A stretch of DNA of 64,000 nucleotides from Xylophilus ampelinus. Its GTDB lineage: Bacteria; Pseudomonadota; Gammaproteobacteria; Burkholderiales; Burkholderiaceae_C. Positions 50,361 to 60,407 of the stretch are shown one piece after another. Numbering within the stretch: position 1 is the stretch's first letter; each line of letters opens with the position of its first letter. Location of the stretch: contig NZ_CABFMN010000066.1 of NCBI RefSeq assembly GCF_901875635.1, positions 28,113 through 92,112 of the forward strand, written 5' to 3'. The position numbers were made by a program, and so were the translations under genes. Under the pieces are notes generated by a model. It was not told the DNA's origin. It saw nothing but the letters and a program-made list of their open reading frames with translations, and searched no databases.

Positions 50361-51259
50361 ACCGCTGGTTGAGGTCGACGGATTTCCTGGAGTTTGGAGT
50401 CGCGGAGCACGTCGCGACGGTCACGCTCAATAGACCGGAGAAGCGCAATGCACTAAGTGTTGCGCTCTTAGTCGAACTGCGCAACGCGCTGCTGGAGGCG
50501 GACGACAGGGATGATGTTCGTGTGGTGCTGCTGCAGGGAGCTGGACGAGACTTCTGTGCGGGTTTCGACTTGGATTCCGCGTACGGCCCGAACACGAGGT
50601 TGGACGGCGGTCTCGATGGCCCGACCTATCGGGTTGGATCCGGGGCGGACGACGAATGCCTGCGTTTGGAACGCAAGCAAGCGCTGATGCTTACCCTGCG
50701 TGAGATGCACAAGCCAGTCGTTGCGAAGATCCATGGGAACTGCCTTGCCGGTGGTACGGATCTAGCCCTGATGTGTGATGTCCTCATCGCGAGCGACGAT
50801 GCCCGCATCGGATATCCGGCGACGCGTGCCAACGGCACGCCGCCGAGCAACATGTGGCTTTACCACGTCGGCCCGCAATGGGCCAAGCGGCTCATGTTCA
50901 CGGGGGACTGTCTGAGTGGACTGGATGCAGCACGGATCGGTCTAGTTTGCGATGCTGTCCCGTTCGAAAAGCTGGACGCTGAGGTCGCGCATCTGGTGGG
51001 ACGGATGGCGATGGTGCACAGCGACCTCCTGTCGGCGCACAAGCGTGTGATCAACATGGGCATGGATTTGAGCGGTACAGCGCTGCTGCAGCGCTTCGCT
51101 GCGGAGACCGATGCCCGATTGCACAGCGCGTCGCGCGCGATGGCGAAGTTTTCCTCTGATGCGTCGGAGCACGGTGTGCGGGAGGCGGTTCGTCGCCGAG
51201 ACGCCGCTTTTGGGGACGGGATGGTGAAGCTGAGCGCCTTGGGGCGGTCAGATCGCTGA
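50357..51259 (+). CDS. Enoyl-CoA hydratase/isomerase family protein 2
   Basis: 300 aa. VATVTLNRPEKRNALSVALLVEL, GRDFCAGFDLDS and GNCLAGGTDLALMCDVL are the crotonase motifs. Compared with copy 1 it has an insertion of about 25 residues between the first and second oxyanion strands and a longer C-terminal helix (MDLSGTALLQRFAAETDARLHS), a feature of some carnitinyl- or side-chain-specific hydratases. Last gene of the SDR operon. Confidence 0.9.
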   Translation: MNRWLRSTDFLEFGVAEHVATVTLNRPEKRNALSVALLVELRNALLEADDRDDVRVVLLQGAGRDFCAGFDLDSAYGPNTRLDGGLDGPTYRVGSGADDECLRLERKQALMLTLREMHKPVVAKIHGNCLAGGTDLALMCDVLIASDDARIGYPATRANGTPPSNMWLYHVGPQWAKRLMFTGDCLSGLDAARIGLVCDAVPFEKLDAEVAHLVGRMAMVHSDLLSAHKRVINMGMDLSGTALLQRFAAETDARLHSASRAMAKFSSDASEHGVREAVRRRDAAFGDGMVKLSALGRSDR

Positions 51260-51354
51260 GGCACCGCATGGCGTTGCGCCCATGTGCACCACTCGCGCAT
51301 CGGGATCAGTGCGGCGCCTAGGTCCGTAAGCCTGGCGGCCTCTGCGCTGCGAAG

Positions 51355-51376
51355 CAGCGGGCCCTCGAGCCCGCTG
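51355..51376. terminator. Hairpin between convergent crotonase and Bug genes
   Basis: CAGCGGGC pairs with GCCCGCTG around CCTCGA. It lies between two converging genes and could act for both; there is no T run. Confidence 0.55.
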
Positions 51377-51390
51377 TGCAGCCGCAGCTG

Positions 51391-52365
51391 CTACTGAAAG
51401 CTGATGTCCAGGCCCTTGACGAGTTCAGGCCACGCTTTCAATTCCTTCTCGAGGTACTTGCTGAAATCATCCGGGGTCGTGGTTCTGCAGTCAAAGCCGA
51501 CTCGATTGCAGACCGCTTGCACATCGGGTGCCGTCACTGCGGACTTCAGCGCAAGCGCCAGCTTGTTCACGGTTTCCTTGGGCGTTGAGGACGCCACGAA
51601 GGTGCCCATCCAGCCCAGGAGCACCATGTTCGGCACGCCTTGTTCTTCGAACGTGGGCACGTTGGGGACGCTGCGCAGCCGCTGTGGCCCCGTCACTCCG
51701 AGTAGGACTAGCTTCTTTCCACCAGCTTCGTATTTTTCAAGTGAGCCGACAGCGCCGAAAACGCCGGACAGTCGACCGCCGAACACATCAGGTACGGATT
51801 GCGCTTCACCCTTGTAGGGGACGTGAATGAGCTTGATTCCTGTCTCTCGAGCGAGAACCTCTCCAAAGATGTGGCTCGATGAACCTGAGCCGGGGGATGC
51901 GTAGGTGAGCTTGCCTTGTTGCGTCTTTGCCAAGGCGATGAACTCCTTCAGTGTCTTGGGACCGAGGTCGGGGGATACGGCCAAGCCGACTGGGATTACT
52001 GCGGCAAGCCCGACGGGCGTCAGTTTGGGCAGGTAGTTGGGGATGTCGGTTCGCAGCGAGGCGTTCTGCACAATGCTGCTGGGCGTGAACAGCACAGTGG
52101 TTTCATCCTGTCGGGAAGTGGCCACAGCCGCAGCAGCAACCGTGCCATTGCCGCCCGGGCGGTTGTCCACGATAACTGTCGTTCCAAGGGACTTCGCCAT
52201 CTCGATTCCAATCGCCCGCACGACGACGTCGGTGGCGCCACCGGCGGCGATCGAAACCACCAAGCGAACGGGCCGCTCGTTGGCGTGAGCAAGCGGAACC
52301 AGGGACATACAGGCGCCGATAAGCGAGATTCGCGCGAGCTGCCTGAGCGATCGTGAGGGCATCAT
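51391..52365 (-). CDS. Bug/TctC-family periplasmic solute-binding protein 3
   Basis: 324 aa from ATG 52365 (GGAG upstream); the longer frame is a shadow across the operator. Signal peptide ending PLAHANE, then RPVRLVVSIAAGGATDVVVR and TVIVDNRPGGNG. Divergent from the acyl-CoA synthetase gene, with operator 7 between them. Confidence 0.92.
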   Translation of the reverse strand: MMPSRSLRQLARISLIGACMSLVPLAHANERPVRLVVSIAAGGATDVVVRAIGIEMAKSLGTTVIVDNRPGGNGTVAAAAVATSRQDETTVLFTPSSIVQNASLRTDIPNYLPKLTPVGLAAVIPVGLAVSPDLGPKTLKEFIALAKTQQGKLTYASPGSGSSSHIFGEVLARETGIKLIHVPYKGEAQSVPDVFGGRLSGVFGAVGSLEKYEAGGKKLVLLGVTGPQRLRSVPNVPTFEEQGVPNMVLLGWMGTFVASSTPKETVNKLALALKSAVTAPDVQAVCNRVGFDCRTTTPDDFSKYLEKELKAWPELVKGLDISFQ

Positions 52366-52382
52366 CAAGTCTCCGAAGTTTG

Positions 52383-52397
52383 AATGGCAAGACCAAT
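52383..52397. promoter_or_regulatory. GntR-type operator 7 (divergent Bug 3 and acyl-CoA synthetase)
   Basis: AATGGCAAGACCAAT; the left arm and five-base spacer are identical to operator 2, the right arm has a transposed end. A half-site ATACCATTAG follows at about 52408. Close to the Bug start, so it should affect both directions. Confidence 0.65.
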
Positions 52398-52514
52398 GCA
52401 ATATAGATACCATTAGAAAGGCAGTCAACCGGCGCTTTCCCAATGACGTGGCCCGATTGGCCGCCTAAGCTGCGGAACCACCCCCGATGCACCTTTCAAT
52501 GTTCAAGGAGATAT

Positions 52515-54692
52515 ATGAGCGAGAAGCAAGCCCGTGGTGTCTACACCCACGACGAACTGGTCCGTATGTTCGATCCCAAAAGTGTGGCGATCGTCGGGGC
52601 ATCTGCGAATCCGGCTTCCTTTGGGGCACGTACGCTTGCTAGCCTGTCGAAGTTCTCCGGCTCGATCTTCTTGGTCAATGGAAAGTATGAGGAACTCGAG
52701 GGGCGCCGCTGCTACAAGAGCCTTTGTGCAATCGGCGAGGTCCCTGACTGTGTAGTGGCTGCGATTCCTCGCGAGGCGGTTGAGGATTTGGTGCGCGAGA
52801 GTGTTCAGCTCGGTGTGGGCGGGCTGGTCATCTTCGCTTCCGGCTTCGGAGAATCCGGCGACCCGCAGTGGGAGGCGGCGCAGCGTCGCATCGTCGAGCT
52901 CACTCGAAATTCCAAGACGCGGCTTCTGGGGCCGAACTGCCTTGGCGTCGTAAATGGCCTGACAGGCTTCCACGCGGTTTTCGCGAACGCGCCTACAAAA
53001 CCCATTCACCCGGGAGGACGCAAGATTGGCCTCATCAGTCAGTCGGGGGCCCTCGGCATGGGTCTTGCGCAAGCGTGCGAGCGCGGCGTCTCTTTCAGTC
53101 ACGTGTTCACGCTGGGCAACGCCTGCGATGTCGATGTCGCCGACCAGATCTCCTACCTCAGCGGCGATCCTGGCTGCGATGTCATCGCGTGTGTCTTCGA
53201 GGGCACCGAAGCGCCTCAGCGTCTCCTAGAGGCCGGCCGGTTGGCAAAAGACGCAAAGAAGCCCGTTGTTATCTTCAAGCTCGCCACAGGGGAGAGTGGG
53301 GCCGAGGCGGCCAAATCCCACACGGGAGCGCTGGCTGGTTCGTCAGCCGCCTACGACGCGTTCTTCGAGCGAGCCGGCTTTGTGACCGTCTCCGAGTTCG
53401 AGGAGCTTTTGGAGACGGCTGCATTTTTCGCGAAGGCGCCGCGGCCCAAGGCTGCTGGCGTGGCCGTATTGACGCCTTCGGGGGGGGCAGGCATCTTGGC
53501 GGCCGACCAGGCGGAACTGCACGGTGTCCCCATGCCTCAGCCTGGCCCCGATCTGCAGCAGCTCCTGGCAAAACACATTCCGTCTTTCGGTGCAGCGCGC
53601 AATCCATGCGACGTGACGGCACAGATCTTGAACAACCCAGTGTCGTTTCCCGCGTGTGCGGAGGGCTTCCTGTCGCAGCCAGATATTGGTGCGATCGCTG
53701 TACCAAATGGTTATGCGCACGAAGCGGGCTCCCAGCGAATCATAGCGATCGGTCCGCTGGCCCGCGATGTGGGGAAGATCGTGTGCGCGTACTGGCTCAC
53801 CGGTTGGCTGGAGGGACCAGGCGCGTTCGACCTGGAGACTGATCCCAATGTGGCACTTTTCCGGACCACGGCGCGTTGCTTCCGGACGCTTGCGTCTTGG
53901 CATAAGTGGTGGGCGGGTCTTGATCTCGCAATCGAGCACGGCTCCCGGCTGACGGCCACAGGCGTCGCCGACAGTGTCGCCGACATGCTCGATCGTGCCC
54001 AAGGTGTTCGGACGCTTGCCGAAAGCCAGTCCAAGGAGGTTCTGTCGGCATATGGCGTGCCGGTGGTGAGTGAGCGATTGGTGCAAAGCGCCGAGGCGGC
54101 CTTGACTGTCGCGCGCGGCATTGGATTCCCAGTGGTGATCAAGGTGGAGTCCCCAGACCTGCCCCACAAGACGGAGGCGGGCGTGGTGCGCCTGAACATT
54201 CGCGACGAGGAAGAGCTGGCAGCGGCCTATATCGAGGTCATGGGAAACGCCGCGAAGGTTGAGCCTCCCCCGCGAATCAACGGCGTCCTTGTACAACCCA
54301 TGGTCACCGCGGGCGTGGAGATCATGGTTGGCGGCCGGGTGGACCCGCTGTTTGGCCCGTTGATCGTGGTCGGCATGGGAGGAGTCATGGTTGAGTTGCT
54401 ACGGGACACCGTCGTGCAGCAGGCGCCAGTGTATGCCGCGGGTGCGGCTCGGATGCTGCGGCGATTGCAAGGTTATCGTCTCTTGCAAGGTTTCAGAGGG
54501 GCGGCCGCGGTCGACGAAGCGGCGCTTTGCAAGGTGATCCAGCGCGTTTCGGAGATGATTGCTGATCAACGCAGCCGGGTGGAGGAGGTCGACGTCAATC
54601 CGCTTATCTGCTCGGCCGAGCGCATTTTGGCGGTCGACGCGTTGGTGGTGAAGGCAGCGCGGCAAGATGTGGCCTCGGTTTCGCAGCACTAG
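52515..54692 (+). CDS. ADP-forming acyl-CoA synthetase (acetate-CoA ligase family, fused alpha-beta)
   Basis: 725 aa from ATG 52515 with AAGGAG. Order: CoA-binding Rossmann domain ([19 protein letters not shown]), two succinyl-CoA ligase-like domains including [15 protein letters not shown] and [10 protein letters not shown] with the phospho-His, and a C-terminal ATP-grasp domain ([24 protein letters not shown]). Makes acyl-CoA from a free acid with ATP to ADP, the activating step that complements the CoA-transferase. Last gene of the catabolic island before the IS remnant. Confidence 0.92.
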   Translation: MSEKQARGVYTHDELVRMFDPKSVAIVGASANPASFGARTLASLSKFSGSIFLVNGKYEELEGRRCYKSLCAIGEVPDCVVAAIPREAVEDLVRESVQLGVGGLVIFASGFGESGDPQWEAAQRRIVELTRNSKTRLLGPNCLGVVNGLTGFHAVFANAPTKPIHPGGRKIGLISQSGALGMGLAQACERGVSFSHVFTLGNACDVDVADQISYLSGDPGCDVIACVFEGTEAPQRLLEAGRLAKDAKKPVVIFKLATGESGAEAAKSHTGALAGSSAAYDAFFERAGFVTVSEFEELLETAAFFAKAPRPKAAGVAVLTPSGGAGILAADQAELHGVPMPQPGPDLQQLLAKHIPSFGAARNPCDVTAQILNNPVSFPACAEGFLSQPDIGAIAVPNGYAHEAGSQRIIAIGPLARDVGKIVCAYWLTGWLEGPGAFDLETDPNVALFRTTARCFRTLASWHKWWAGLDLAIEHGSRLTATGVADSVADMLDRAQGVRTLAESQSKEVLSAYGVPVVSERLVQSAEAALTVARGIGFPVVIKVESPDLPHKTEAGVVRLNIRDEEELAAAYIEVMGNAAKVEPPPRINGVLVQPMVTAGVEIMVGGRVDPLFGPLIVVGMGGVMVELLRDTVVQQAPVYAAGAARMLRRLQGYRLLQGFRGAAAVDEAALCKVIQRVSEMIADQRSRVEEVDVNPLICSAERILAVDALVVKAARQDVASVSQH

Positions 54693-54768
54693 GGTCACAT
54701 TTCGCTCGTCGAATCTGAACCGCCCCGGATTTCGCGGAGGCTCCCTCGTTTGAGAAGATGGAGCCATC

Positions 54769-55046
54769 ATGAAAAAGTCAGTGAAGTTTTCGCCGGAAGT
54801 GCGCGAGCGTGCGGTCCGAATGGTGTTCGAACACCGAGGGGAGTACGAATCGCAGTGGGCGGCCGTGGTATCGATCGCCGGCAAGATCGGCTGCACAGCG
54901 CAGACGCTGCTGAACTAGGTGTGTCAGCGCGAGCGTGACACGGGTCAACGCGAAGGAGTGACCATCGCCGAGGCCAAGCGCGTCGAGGAACTGGAGCGCG
55001 TGGCCGCGATTGGCGGCCTGTTCAACCGGCCTGAGGTGTCAACTTA
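54769..55046 (+). pseudogene. IS3-family transposase OrfA remnant
   Basis: ATG 54769 starts [21 protein letters not shown], the helix-turn-helix start of IS3-family OrfA. After QTLLN a TAG replaces the usual Trp codon, the frame then continues CQRERDTGQREGVTIAEAKR as in OrfA, and homology ends near 55020. OrfB and inverted ends are absent. A decayed insertion sequence at the island edge. Confidence 0.75.
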
Positions 55047-55243
55047 ATTCAGGACGGGTCACTGTCCTTCGACCCCGTGGCGACCAGGCGATCCATCTTC
55101 TAGTGCAGCGACGGCGCCGGCTTGCGCGCCTTCGAGCCCGAGGGGGAAGGTGAGGTGACTCCCTCCGTGGCGTCGTGTCGCTGGCCGCCTTTTTGCGCAG
55201 TAGCTCGTCCAAGGGGTGAGGCGCCCTCTCCGCCACAAAGTTG

Positions 55244-55279
55244 AGCGCCATGCGGGTTTCGACCCCATGGCGCTTTTTT
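55244..55279. terminator. Rho-independent terminator, right repeat copy
   Basis: Identical stem and TTCG loop to that at 18334 with a six-T run. Conservation of stem and loop in otherwise diverged copies suggests function or recent homogenisation. Confidence 0.75.
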
Positions 55280-55434
55280 GCTCCCCTTCCTGCCCCTTTA
55301 CGAGTTGTCTTGGCTTGGATGACTTGGACGGTAGTTGCAAGATTTGAGGGCGCGAAGGGGTGTGGCGCAGTAGGAATAGCGCGCGATAGGCTGTAGTCTC
55401 ATTCCTCTGCGCACGCACATGCTCGGCTGCCGGC

Positions 55435-55556
55435 ATGAATGTGGGCATGTCGGCGGTGGGCTCCTTCATGGCCCACGCAGCCCAGAATGCGAGGACAGGA
55501 CCATCAGCTCCGATGCGATCGATGCCATCTGGTGGCTGCTGGCGAAACTTGGCGCC
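55435..55556 (+). pseudogene. Decayed gene end in the right repeat
   Basis: MNVGMSAVGSFMAHAAQN continues after a one-base shift as CEDRTISSDAIDAIWWLLAKLG, homologous to the left copy. The start of the gene is deleted. No function can be given. Confidence 0.5.
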
Positions 55557-55778
55557 ATCAGCGCTGTCGTGGTTCGACGTCTTTGTTGTGCAGGGCGTCA
55601 TCGGTGTGAGGAGTCAACAGGTTCTTTCGTGAGGCTTGCAGTCTGGACATAGGTGGCTGGCAGCCGCTGCAGCGCGTCCACCTTTTCCGCAATAGATTCG
55701 GGCCGACCCTCTCAACCTCCTATACGAAAAGCCGACATCTTCCGTCCCGGCGACGGCAGTCTGCATGCACACTGGGAC

Positions 55779-58502
55779 ATGCAAAGATCGGGAAGCCAGA
55801 AATCCACCGCGGGAACCGTGGGGGCATCGCCGAGCGGGGCAGCAGGCGGAGGCTCGTCGAGCAATCCGACGCGGGCCGTCGCGCCCGACCTCCGGGACAT
55901 CGAGCGCTTCGTGCGTGTACGCGGCGCGCGCGAGCACAACCTGCGCGACGTCGATGTGGACATTCCGCGCGACGCTCTTGTCGTGTTCACGGGAATCTCG
56001 GGCTCCGGCAAGTCATCGCTGGCCTTCGGCACCATCTTCGCCGAGTCGCAGCGGCGCTACCTCGACTCCGTGGCGCCCTATGCCCGCCGCCTGATCGATC
56101 AGGTGGGCGTGCCCGATGTGGACCATATCGACGGTCTGCCGCCGGCGGTGGCGCTGCAGCAGTCGCGCGGCACGCCGAGCTCGCGCTCGACCGTCGGAAG
56201 CATGACCACCCTTTCGAGCCTGCTTCGCCTGTTGTTCTCCCGCGCGGGCCACTACCCAGCCGGTCAGGCCATGCTCTACGCCGAGGACTTCTCGCCCAAC
56301 ACGCCGCAGGGTGCCTGTCCGACCTGCCACGGCCTTGGCCGTGTTTTCGACGTCACGGAAGCATCCATGGTGCCGGACCCGTCCTTGACGATCCGCGAGC
56401 GGGCCGTTGCTGCTTGGCCCACGGCCTGGCAAGGCCAGAACCTGCGCGACATCCTGGTCTCGCTCGGCCATGACGTGGACACGCCCTGGCACAAGCTGCC
56501 TAAGAAGCTTCGCGACTGGATCCTTTTCACCGATGAACAGCCGACGGTGCCGGTGTATGCAGGATTCACTCCGGCCGAGACCCGCCAAGCGCTGCGCCGC
56601 AAGCTGGCGCCGAGCTACCAGGGCACGTTCACCAGCGCGCGGCGCCATGTGCTGCACACCTACGCCACCAGCCAGAGCGAACTCATGAAAAGGCGCGTGT
56701 CGCGCTTCATGGTGGGCGGGCTTTGTCCGGCATGCCACGGCAAGCGGCTGAAGGCCGAGGCGCTGTCGGTGACTTTCGAGGGGCACGACATCGGCGACAT
56801 CGCCGCCATGCCGCTGGCGGCTGTCCAGACCCTGATGGAAGAAGCCGCGAAGGGTCGGGCACCGTCGACGGTGCGCTCGTCGGGTGAGCTCACCGGCGCG
56901 CAATCGCGCGCCGCTCGTGCCGCGCGGTCCGCGAAAGGGCAGGCGTCCCATGCGGCAGCGCCCGACGTACGCCGCACGCCTGAATGGTCGGAGGAAAAGC
57001 GCCTGGCCGCTCAAAGGCTGGCCATCGAGATGCGCGAGCGCATCCAGACGCTTCTCGGGCTCGGCCTGGGCTACCTGACGATGGAGCGCACGACACCGAC
57101 GCTCTCTCCCGGCGAACTGCAGCGCCTGCGCCTCGGAGCGCAGATCCGGTCGAGCCTGTTCGGCGTGGTCTACGTGCTCGACGAGCCGTCGGCGGGCCTT
57201 CATCCTGCCGACGGCGAAGCCTTGCTGGATGCCCTCGAGCAACTGCGGCGCAACGGCAATTCGGTCTTCGTGGTGGAGCACGACGTGGAGACGATGCGGC
57301 GAGCCGACTGGATCGTCGACGTCGGGCCCGGCGCTGGCAGCCGGGGCGGCGAGGTGCTCTACAGCGGTCCGCCCGAGCGCCTGGCGACCGTCGAGCGCTC
57401 GGTCACGGGGCGCTTTCTTCGCGCCGACCTGCCTCCCTCCACCGGCCGTAACCGCGCGCCGACGGAGTGGCTCGCCCTCGAGGGCATCAGCCGCAACAAT
57501 CTGAATGGCCTGGACGTCCGCATTCCCCTGGGTGTGCTGTGCGCCGTTACGGGTCGGTCGGGCTCCGGCAAGTCCACGCTTGTCAGCCAGGTGCTCGCCG
57601 AGCTGCTGACCCAGCGGCTGGGTCCGGGAGCGGCGCCTGACGAGGATCCGGAGGGCAGCGCCGAGGCCTGGGCGGCCCCGACGGCTGGAAGGCTGGGTGC
57701 GGGCGCCGACGCGGTTCGCCGGTTGGTGCAGGTCGATCAGAAGCCCATTGGCCGCACGCCCCGTTCGAACCTCGCCACGTACACCGGGCTGTTCGATGCC
57801 GTCCGGCAACTTTTCGCCTCGACGGCGTCGGCGCGTCGCCGGCGTTACGACGCAGGGCGCTTTTCCTTCAACGTCGCCAAGGGGCGTTGCGACACGTGTG
57901 AAGGTGAGGGCTCGGTGAGTGTGGAGCTGCTGTTCATGCCCAGCGTCTATGCACCCTGTCCGACCTGCCATGGTGCGCGCTACAACGCCGACACCCTGGC
58001 CGTCACCTGGAAGGACAAGAACATTGCGCAAGTGCTTGACATGACGGTCGATGAGGCGCTGGCGTACTTCGACGAGGAGCCGCGCGTGTCGGCGCCGCTG
58101 AGGCTGCTCGGGGAACTCGGGCTGGACTACCTGCGCCTCGGCCAGCCGGCCACCGAGCTGTCCGGCGGCGAGGCCCAGCGCATCAAGCTCGCGACCGAGC
58201 TGCAGCGCGTGCCGCGTGGGGGGACGCTCTACATCCTGGACGAGCCCACGACAGGCCTCCACCCGGCGGACGTCGAGCGTTTGATGGCACCGCTTCAGAG
58301 GCTCGTGGACGCGGGGAACACCGTGCTGGTCGTCGAACACGAGATGCGCGTCGTGGCGGCGGCCGACTGGGTGATCGACATGGGGCCTGGCGCAGGCGCG
58401 GAGGGAGGGCGCATCGTGGCGCAGGGAACGCCCATGGAAGTCGCTCAAGCTTCGGCGGTAGGCGCAACCGGGGCCTATCTGCGGAAGGTGCTGGCATCGT
58501 AG
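55779..58502 (+). CDS. UvrA-like excinuclease ATPase (class II UvrA)
   Basis: 907 aa from ATG 55779; the open frame from 55653 adds poorly coding residues. Two ABC modules: GISGSGKSS with [17 protein letters not shown], and GRSGSGKST in the second half; signatures [12 protein letters not shown] and [12 protein letters not shown]. Zinc sites [30 protein letters not shown] and [10 protein letters not shown] are present. The first signature deviates from the canonical LSGGE, and the N-terminal half is compact, both typical of class II UvrA proteins, which protect against some DNA-binding drugs and do not replace UvrA. An Ala/Ser-rich insertion near residue 400 is unusual. Confidence 0.88.
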   Translation: MQRSGSQKSTAGTVGASPSGAAGGGSSSNPTRAVAPDLRDIERFVRVRGAREHNLRDVDVDIPRDALVVFTGISGSGKSSLAFGTIFAESQRRYLDSVAPYARRLIDQVGVPDVDHIDGLPPAVALQQSRGTPSSRSTVGSMTTLSSLLRLLFSRAGHYPAGQAMLYAEDFSPNTPQGACPTCHGLGRVFDVTEASMVPDPSLTIRERAVAAWPTAWQGQNLRDILVSLGHDVDTPWHKLPKKLRDWILFTDEQPTVPVYAGFTPAETRQALRRKLAPSYQGTFTSARRHVLHTYATSQSELMKRRVSRFMVGGLCPACHGKRLKAEALSVTFEGHDIGDIAAMPLAAVQTLMEEAAKGRAPSTVRSSGELTGAQSRAARAARSAKGQASHAAAPDVRRTPEWSEEKRLAAQRLAIEMRERIQTLLGLGLGYLTMERTTPTLSPGELQRLRLGAQIRSSLFGVVYVLDEPSAGLHPADGEALLDALEQLRRNGNSVFVVEHDVETMRRADWIVDVGPGAGSRGGEVLYSGPPERLATVERSVTGRFLRADLPPSTGRNRAPTEWLALEGISRNNLNGLDVRIPLGVLCAVTGRSGSGKSTLVSQVLAELLTQRLGPGAAPDEDPEGSAEAWAAPTAGRLGAGADAVRRLVQVDQKPIGRTPRSNLATYTGLFDAVRQLFASTASARRRRYDAGRFSFNVAKGRCDTCEGEGSVSVELLFMPSVYAPCPTCHGARYNADTLAVTWKDKNIAQVLDMTVDEALAYFDEEPRVSAPLRLLGELGLDYLRLGQPATELSGGEAQRIKLATELQRVPRGGTLYILDEPTTGLHPADVERLMAPLQRLVDAGNTVLVVEHEMRVVAAADWVIDMGPGAGAEGGRIVAQGTPMEVAQASAVGATGAYLRKVLAS

Positions 58503-58903
58503 GGAGCGATCGGCCGCCGCGTTGATCGCAGTACGCCCTCGCCTGCGCAGCCGCCGACCCATCTCGCGACATGCCGCGTGCACGACGCGCCCGCACGCAG
58601 GCGTCGCCCGGGCCGGGAAAGGGCGCTCGTGCCGCTCGACCTGCATGGGTCGGCGTCCAACGCGGTTCTGACCGCCGGGGTCGCGATGCCAAGTTGTCCC
58701 ATCGTCCTGTGGACAAGACTGGGGACAGCGGCGGGAGTCGCCCGCCCGTCGCCAGCATCCATGCGGCCTGCGACTGGATTGCCTGCCGAACAGGCAGCCG
58801 CCGACTGCGAAGGCGCGCCGGTCGACGGGCGCCGCATCACCGCCCGCAATCCTCCGGCAAGGGGGCCTTTTTTTGCCCCTAGGGGGTGCATTGCTGAACT
58901 ACG
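58503..58903. other. About 400-bp GC-rich intergenic region
   Basis: Open frames are present in several registers but all are Arg/Pro/Ala-rich and lack family features. Near 58858 a GGGGGCC-T7-GCCCC stretch may form a hairpin. The right end should hold the sensor-kinase promoter. I see no gene. Confidence 0.4.
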
Positions 58904-60349
58904 ATGTGCTCCATGAGAGGGAACACGTCGTTCGGAGGCTTAGGCAACTCGTCGTTCGCCAGCCTGGCGCCTGCGCCGGCTTCGGCGGACGAGGCGGAAC
59001 CATGGGTACGCGGAGAGCTGATCCGCAGCCTCATGCGGGCCTCGCGGGGCAGCTATATCTTTTCGGCCGCGCTGATGCCGGCGATGGCCGCCCTGAGCTG
59101 GGGTTACCTGCCGGCCTGGCAGCTGGCCGTCTGGCTGCTGCTGGGCGTGGCGTCGACTCTCGGGCGCATGTGGTTCGAGCGTGTCTACACCAAGCGCTAC
59201 GCCGGCCGCGACGCCGGGGCGCAGGAGCGCTTCATCCACCGCTATCGCTACCTTTGGAGCGCCAGCGCGCTGACCTGGGGGCTGTCGATCCTGATCTATT
59301 TCGAGCGGGCACCCCTGGGCAATCAGTTCATGAGCTGGCTCATCGTGGCCGGCGCGGCGACCTTCCCGCTCAACAGCCTCGCGCTGCACGCGCCGCTGCT
59401 CAAGCGCTACGTCAACACGCTGTTCGGCACGATGGTGGTGTCGGTGCTGTTGCGCATCGTCGAACTGGACTTCGCACAGCTGCACTTCAACTACGGCTTC
59501 CTGCTGCTGCCGCTGTTCCACTGGTGGCTGCTCCTGCGTGCCGGCCGGCGCATCCACGAGACGGCGCGCAACAGCTTCGAACTGCTGTTCCACAACCACA
59601 TCCTGATCAATTCCCTCACCCAGCAGCGGCAGGCTGCGGTGTCGGCTGTGGCGATGAAGAACCGCTTCCTCGCCAGCGCGGCGCACGACATGCGCCAGCC
59701 GGTGCTGGCGCTGTCGCTTTACGCCGACTGGCTGCGCAACGAACCCGAGCTGGTGCAGGAGATCGCGCCCAAGATCGTGCGGGCCACCCATGCGGTCAAT
59801 GCGCTGTTCGACTCGCTGTTCGACCTCGCGCGGATCGACTCGGGCCAGGTGCGCCTGCACATCGAGCGGGTCGACGTCGGCCAGTTGCTGCACGACCTGG
59901 AGCTGCAGTACCGCCCGGTGGCCGAGGCCAAGGGCCTGCGCTTCAAGGTGCGGGTGACGCCGGGCACGGTGCTCACCGACCCGATCCGCGTACGGCGCAT
60001 GCTGGGCAACCTGCTGTCCAATGCCATCAAGTACACGGCCGAGGGCGGCGTGCTGCTCACCTCGCGCCAGACCCGCGACGGCTTGCGCGTGGAGGTGTGG
60101 GACACCGGCATCGGCATCGCGCGCGAGCACCTGCGCGATGTGTTCCTGGAGTTCTACAAAGTGGCCGACCACGCGGGCACGTCCGACGGCTTCGGGCTCG
60201 GCCTGGCGATCGTTGCGCGCCTCTCGCATGCGCTCGGCCACCCGGTCAGCGTGCGATCCCGGCTGGGCAAGGGCAGCGTGTTCCGCGTCGCGCTGCACGA
60301 TGCGGACGAGGCCCAGGCGCAGACCCGCATCTCCGGCGCGGTCGGCTGA
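58904..60349 (+). CDS. Membrane-bound sensor histidine kinase
   Basis: 481 aa (ATG 58904; ATG 58913 is nearly as likely). Residues about 50-220 hold six or so hydrophobic helices with short loops. Then HisKA with AAHDMRQPVLALSLYADWL (His about 264), and the ATPase domain with MLGNLLSNAIKYT (N box), DTGIGIA and GFGLGLAI (G boxes). No receiver domain. The NarL-type response regulator is convergent and adjacent, so the two are probable partners. Signal unknown. Confidence 0.92.
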   Translation: MCSMRGNTSFGGLGNSSFASLAPAPASADEAEPWVRGELIRSLMRASRGSYIFSAALMPAMAALSWGYLPAWQLAVWLLLGVASTLGRMWFERVYTKRYAGRDAGAQERFIHRYRYLWSASALTWGLSILIYFERAPLGNQFMSWLIVAGAATFPLNSLALHAPLLKRYVNTLFGTMVVSVLLRIVELDFAQLHFNYGFLLLPLFHWWLLLRAGRRIHETARNSFELLFHNHILINSLTQQRQAAVSAVAMKNRFLASAAHDMRQPVLALSLYADWLRNEPELVQEIAPKIVRATHAVNALFDSLFDLARIDSGQVRLHIERVDVGQLLHDLELQYRPVAEAKGLRFKVRVTPGTVLTDPIRVRRMLGNLLSNAIKYTAEGGVLLTSRQTRDGLRVEVWDTGIGIAREHLRDVFLEFYKVADHAGTSDGFGLGLAIVARLSHALGHPVSVRSRLGKGSVFRVALHDADEAQAQTRISGAVG

Positions 60350-60362
60350 GTTCATAAAAAGA

Positions 60363-60386
60363 AAAGCCGGTCCGCGGACCGGCTTT
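60363..60386. terminator. Bidirectional terminator between sensor kinase and response regulator
   Basis: AAAGCCGGTCCG pairs fully with CGGACCGGCTTT, with A residues on one side and T on the other, serving both converging genes. Confidence 0.85.
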
Positions 60387-60407
60387 CGATGTGGACGAAG
60401 GCCCGGC

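Larger units (their letters stand above)
55224..55556. repeat. Diverged direct repeat, right copy: tRNA-Ser-like 3' end, terminator and decayed gene
   Basis: Same order as the copy at 18314: CCCTCTCCGCCACAAAG, hairpin, about 120 bp of alignable DNA, then the conserved gene end. It lacks the about 250 bp that carry the middle of the gene in the left copy. Together the two copies bracket the 37-kb catabolic island. Confidence 0.7.

Noticed and set aside
55059..55601. 180-aa - strand frame in the right repeat
   Set aside because: Antisense to the repeat and its decayed gene; composition non-coding.
58571..58916. Several overlapping frames between the UvrA-like gene and the sensor kinase
   Set aside because: Three frames are open at once in GC-rich DNA, none with conserved motifs or ribosome sites.
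58873..60357. 494-aa frame parallel to the sensor kinase
   Set aside because: Arg/Ala/Gly-rich shadow; the kinase frame has all the H, N and G boxes.
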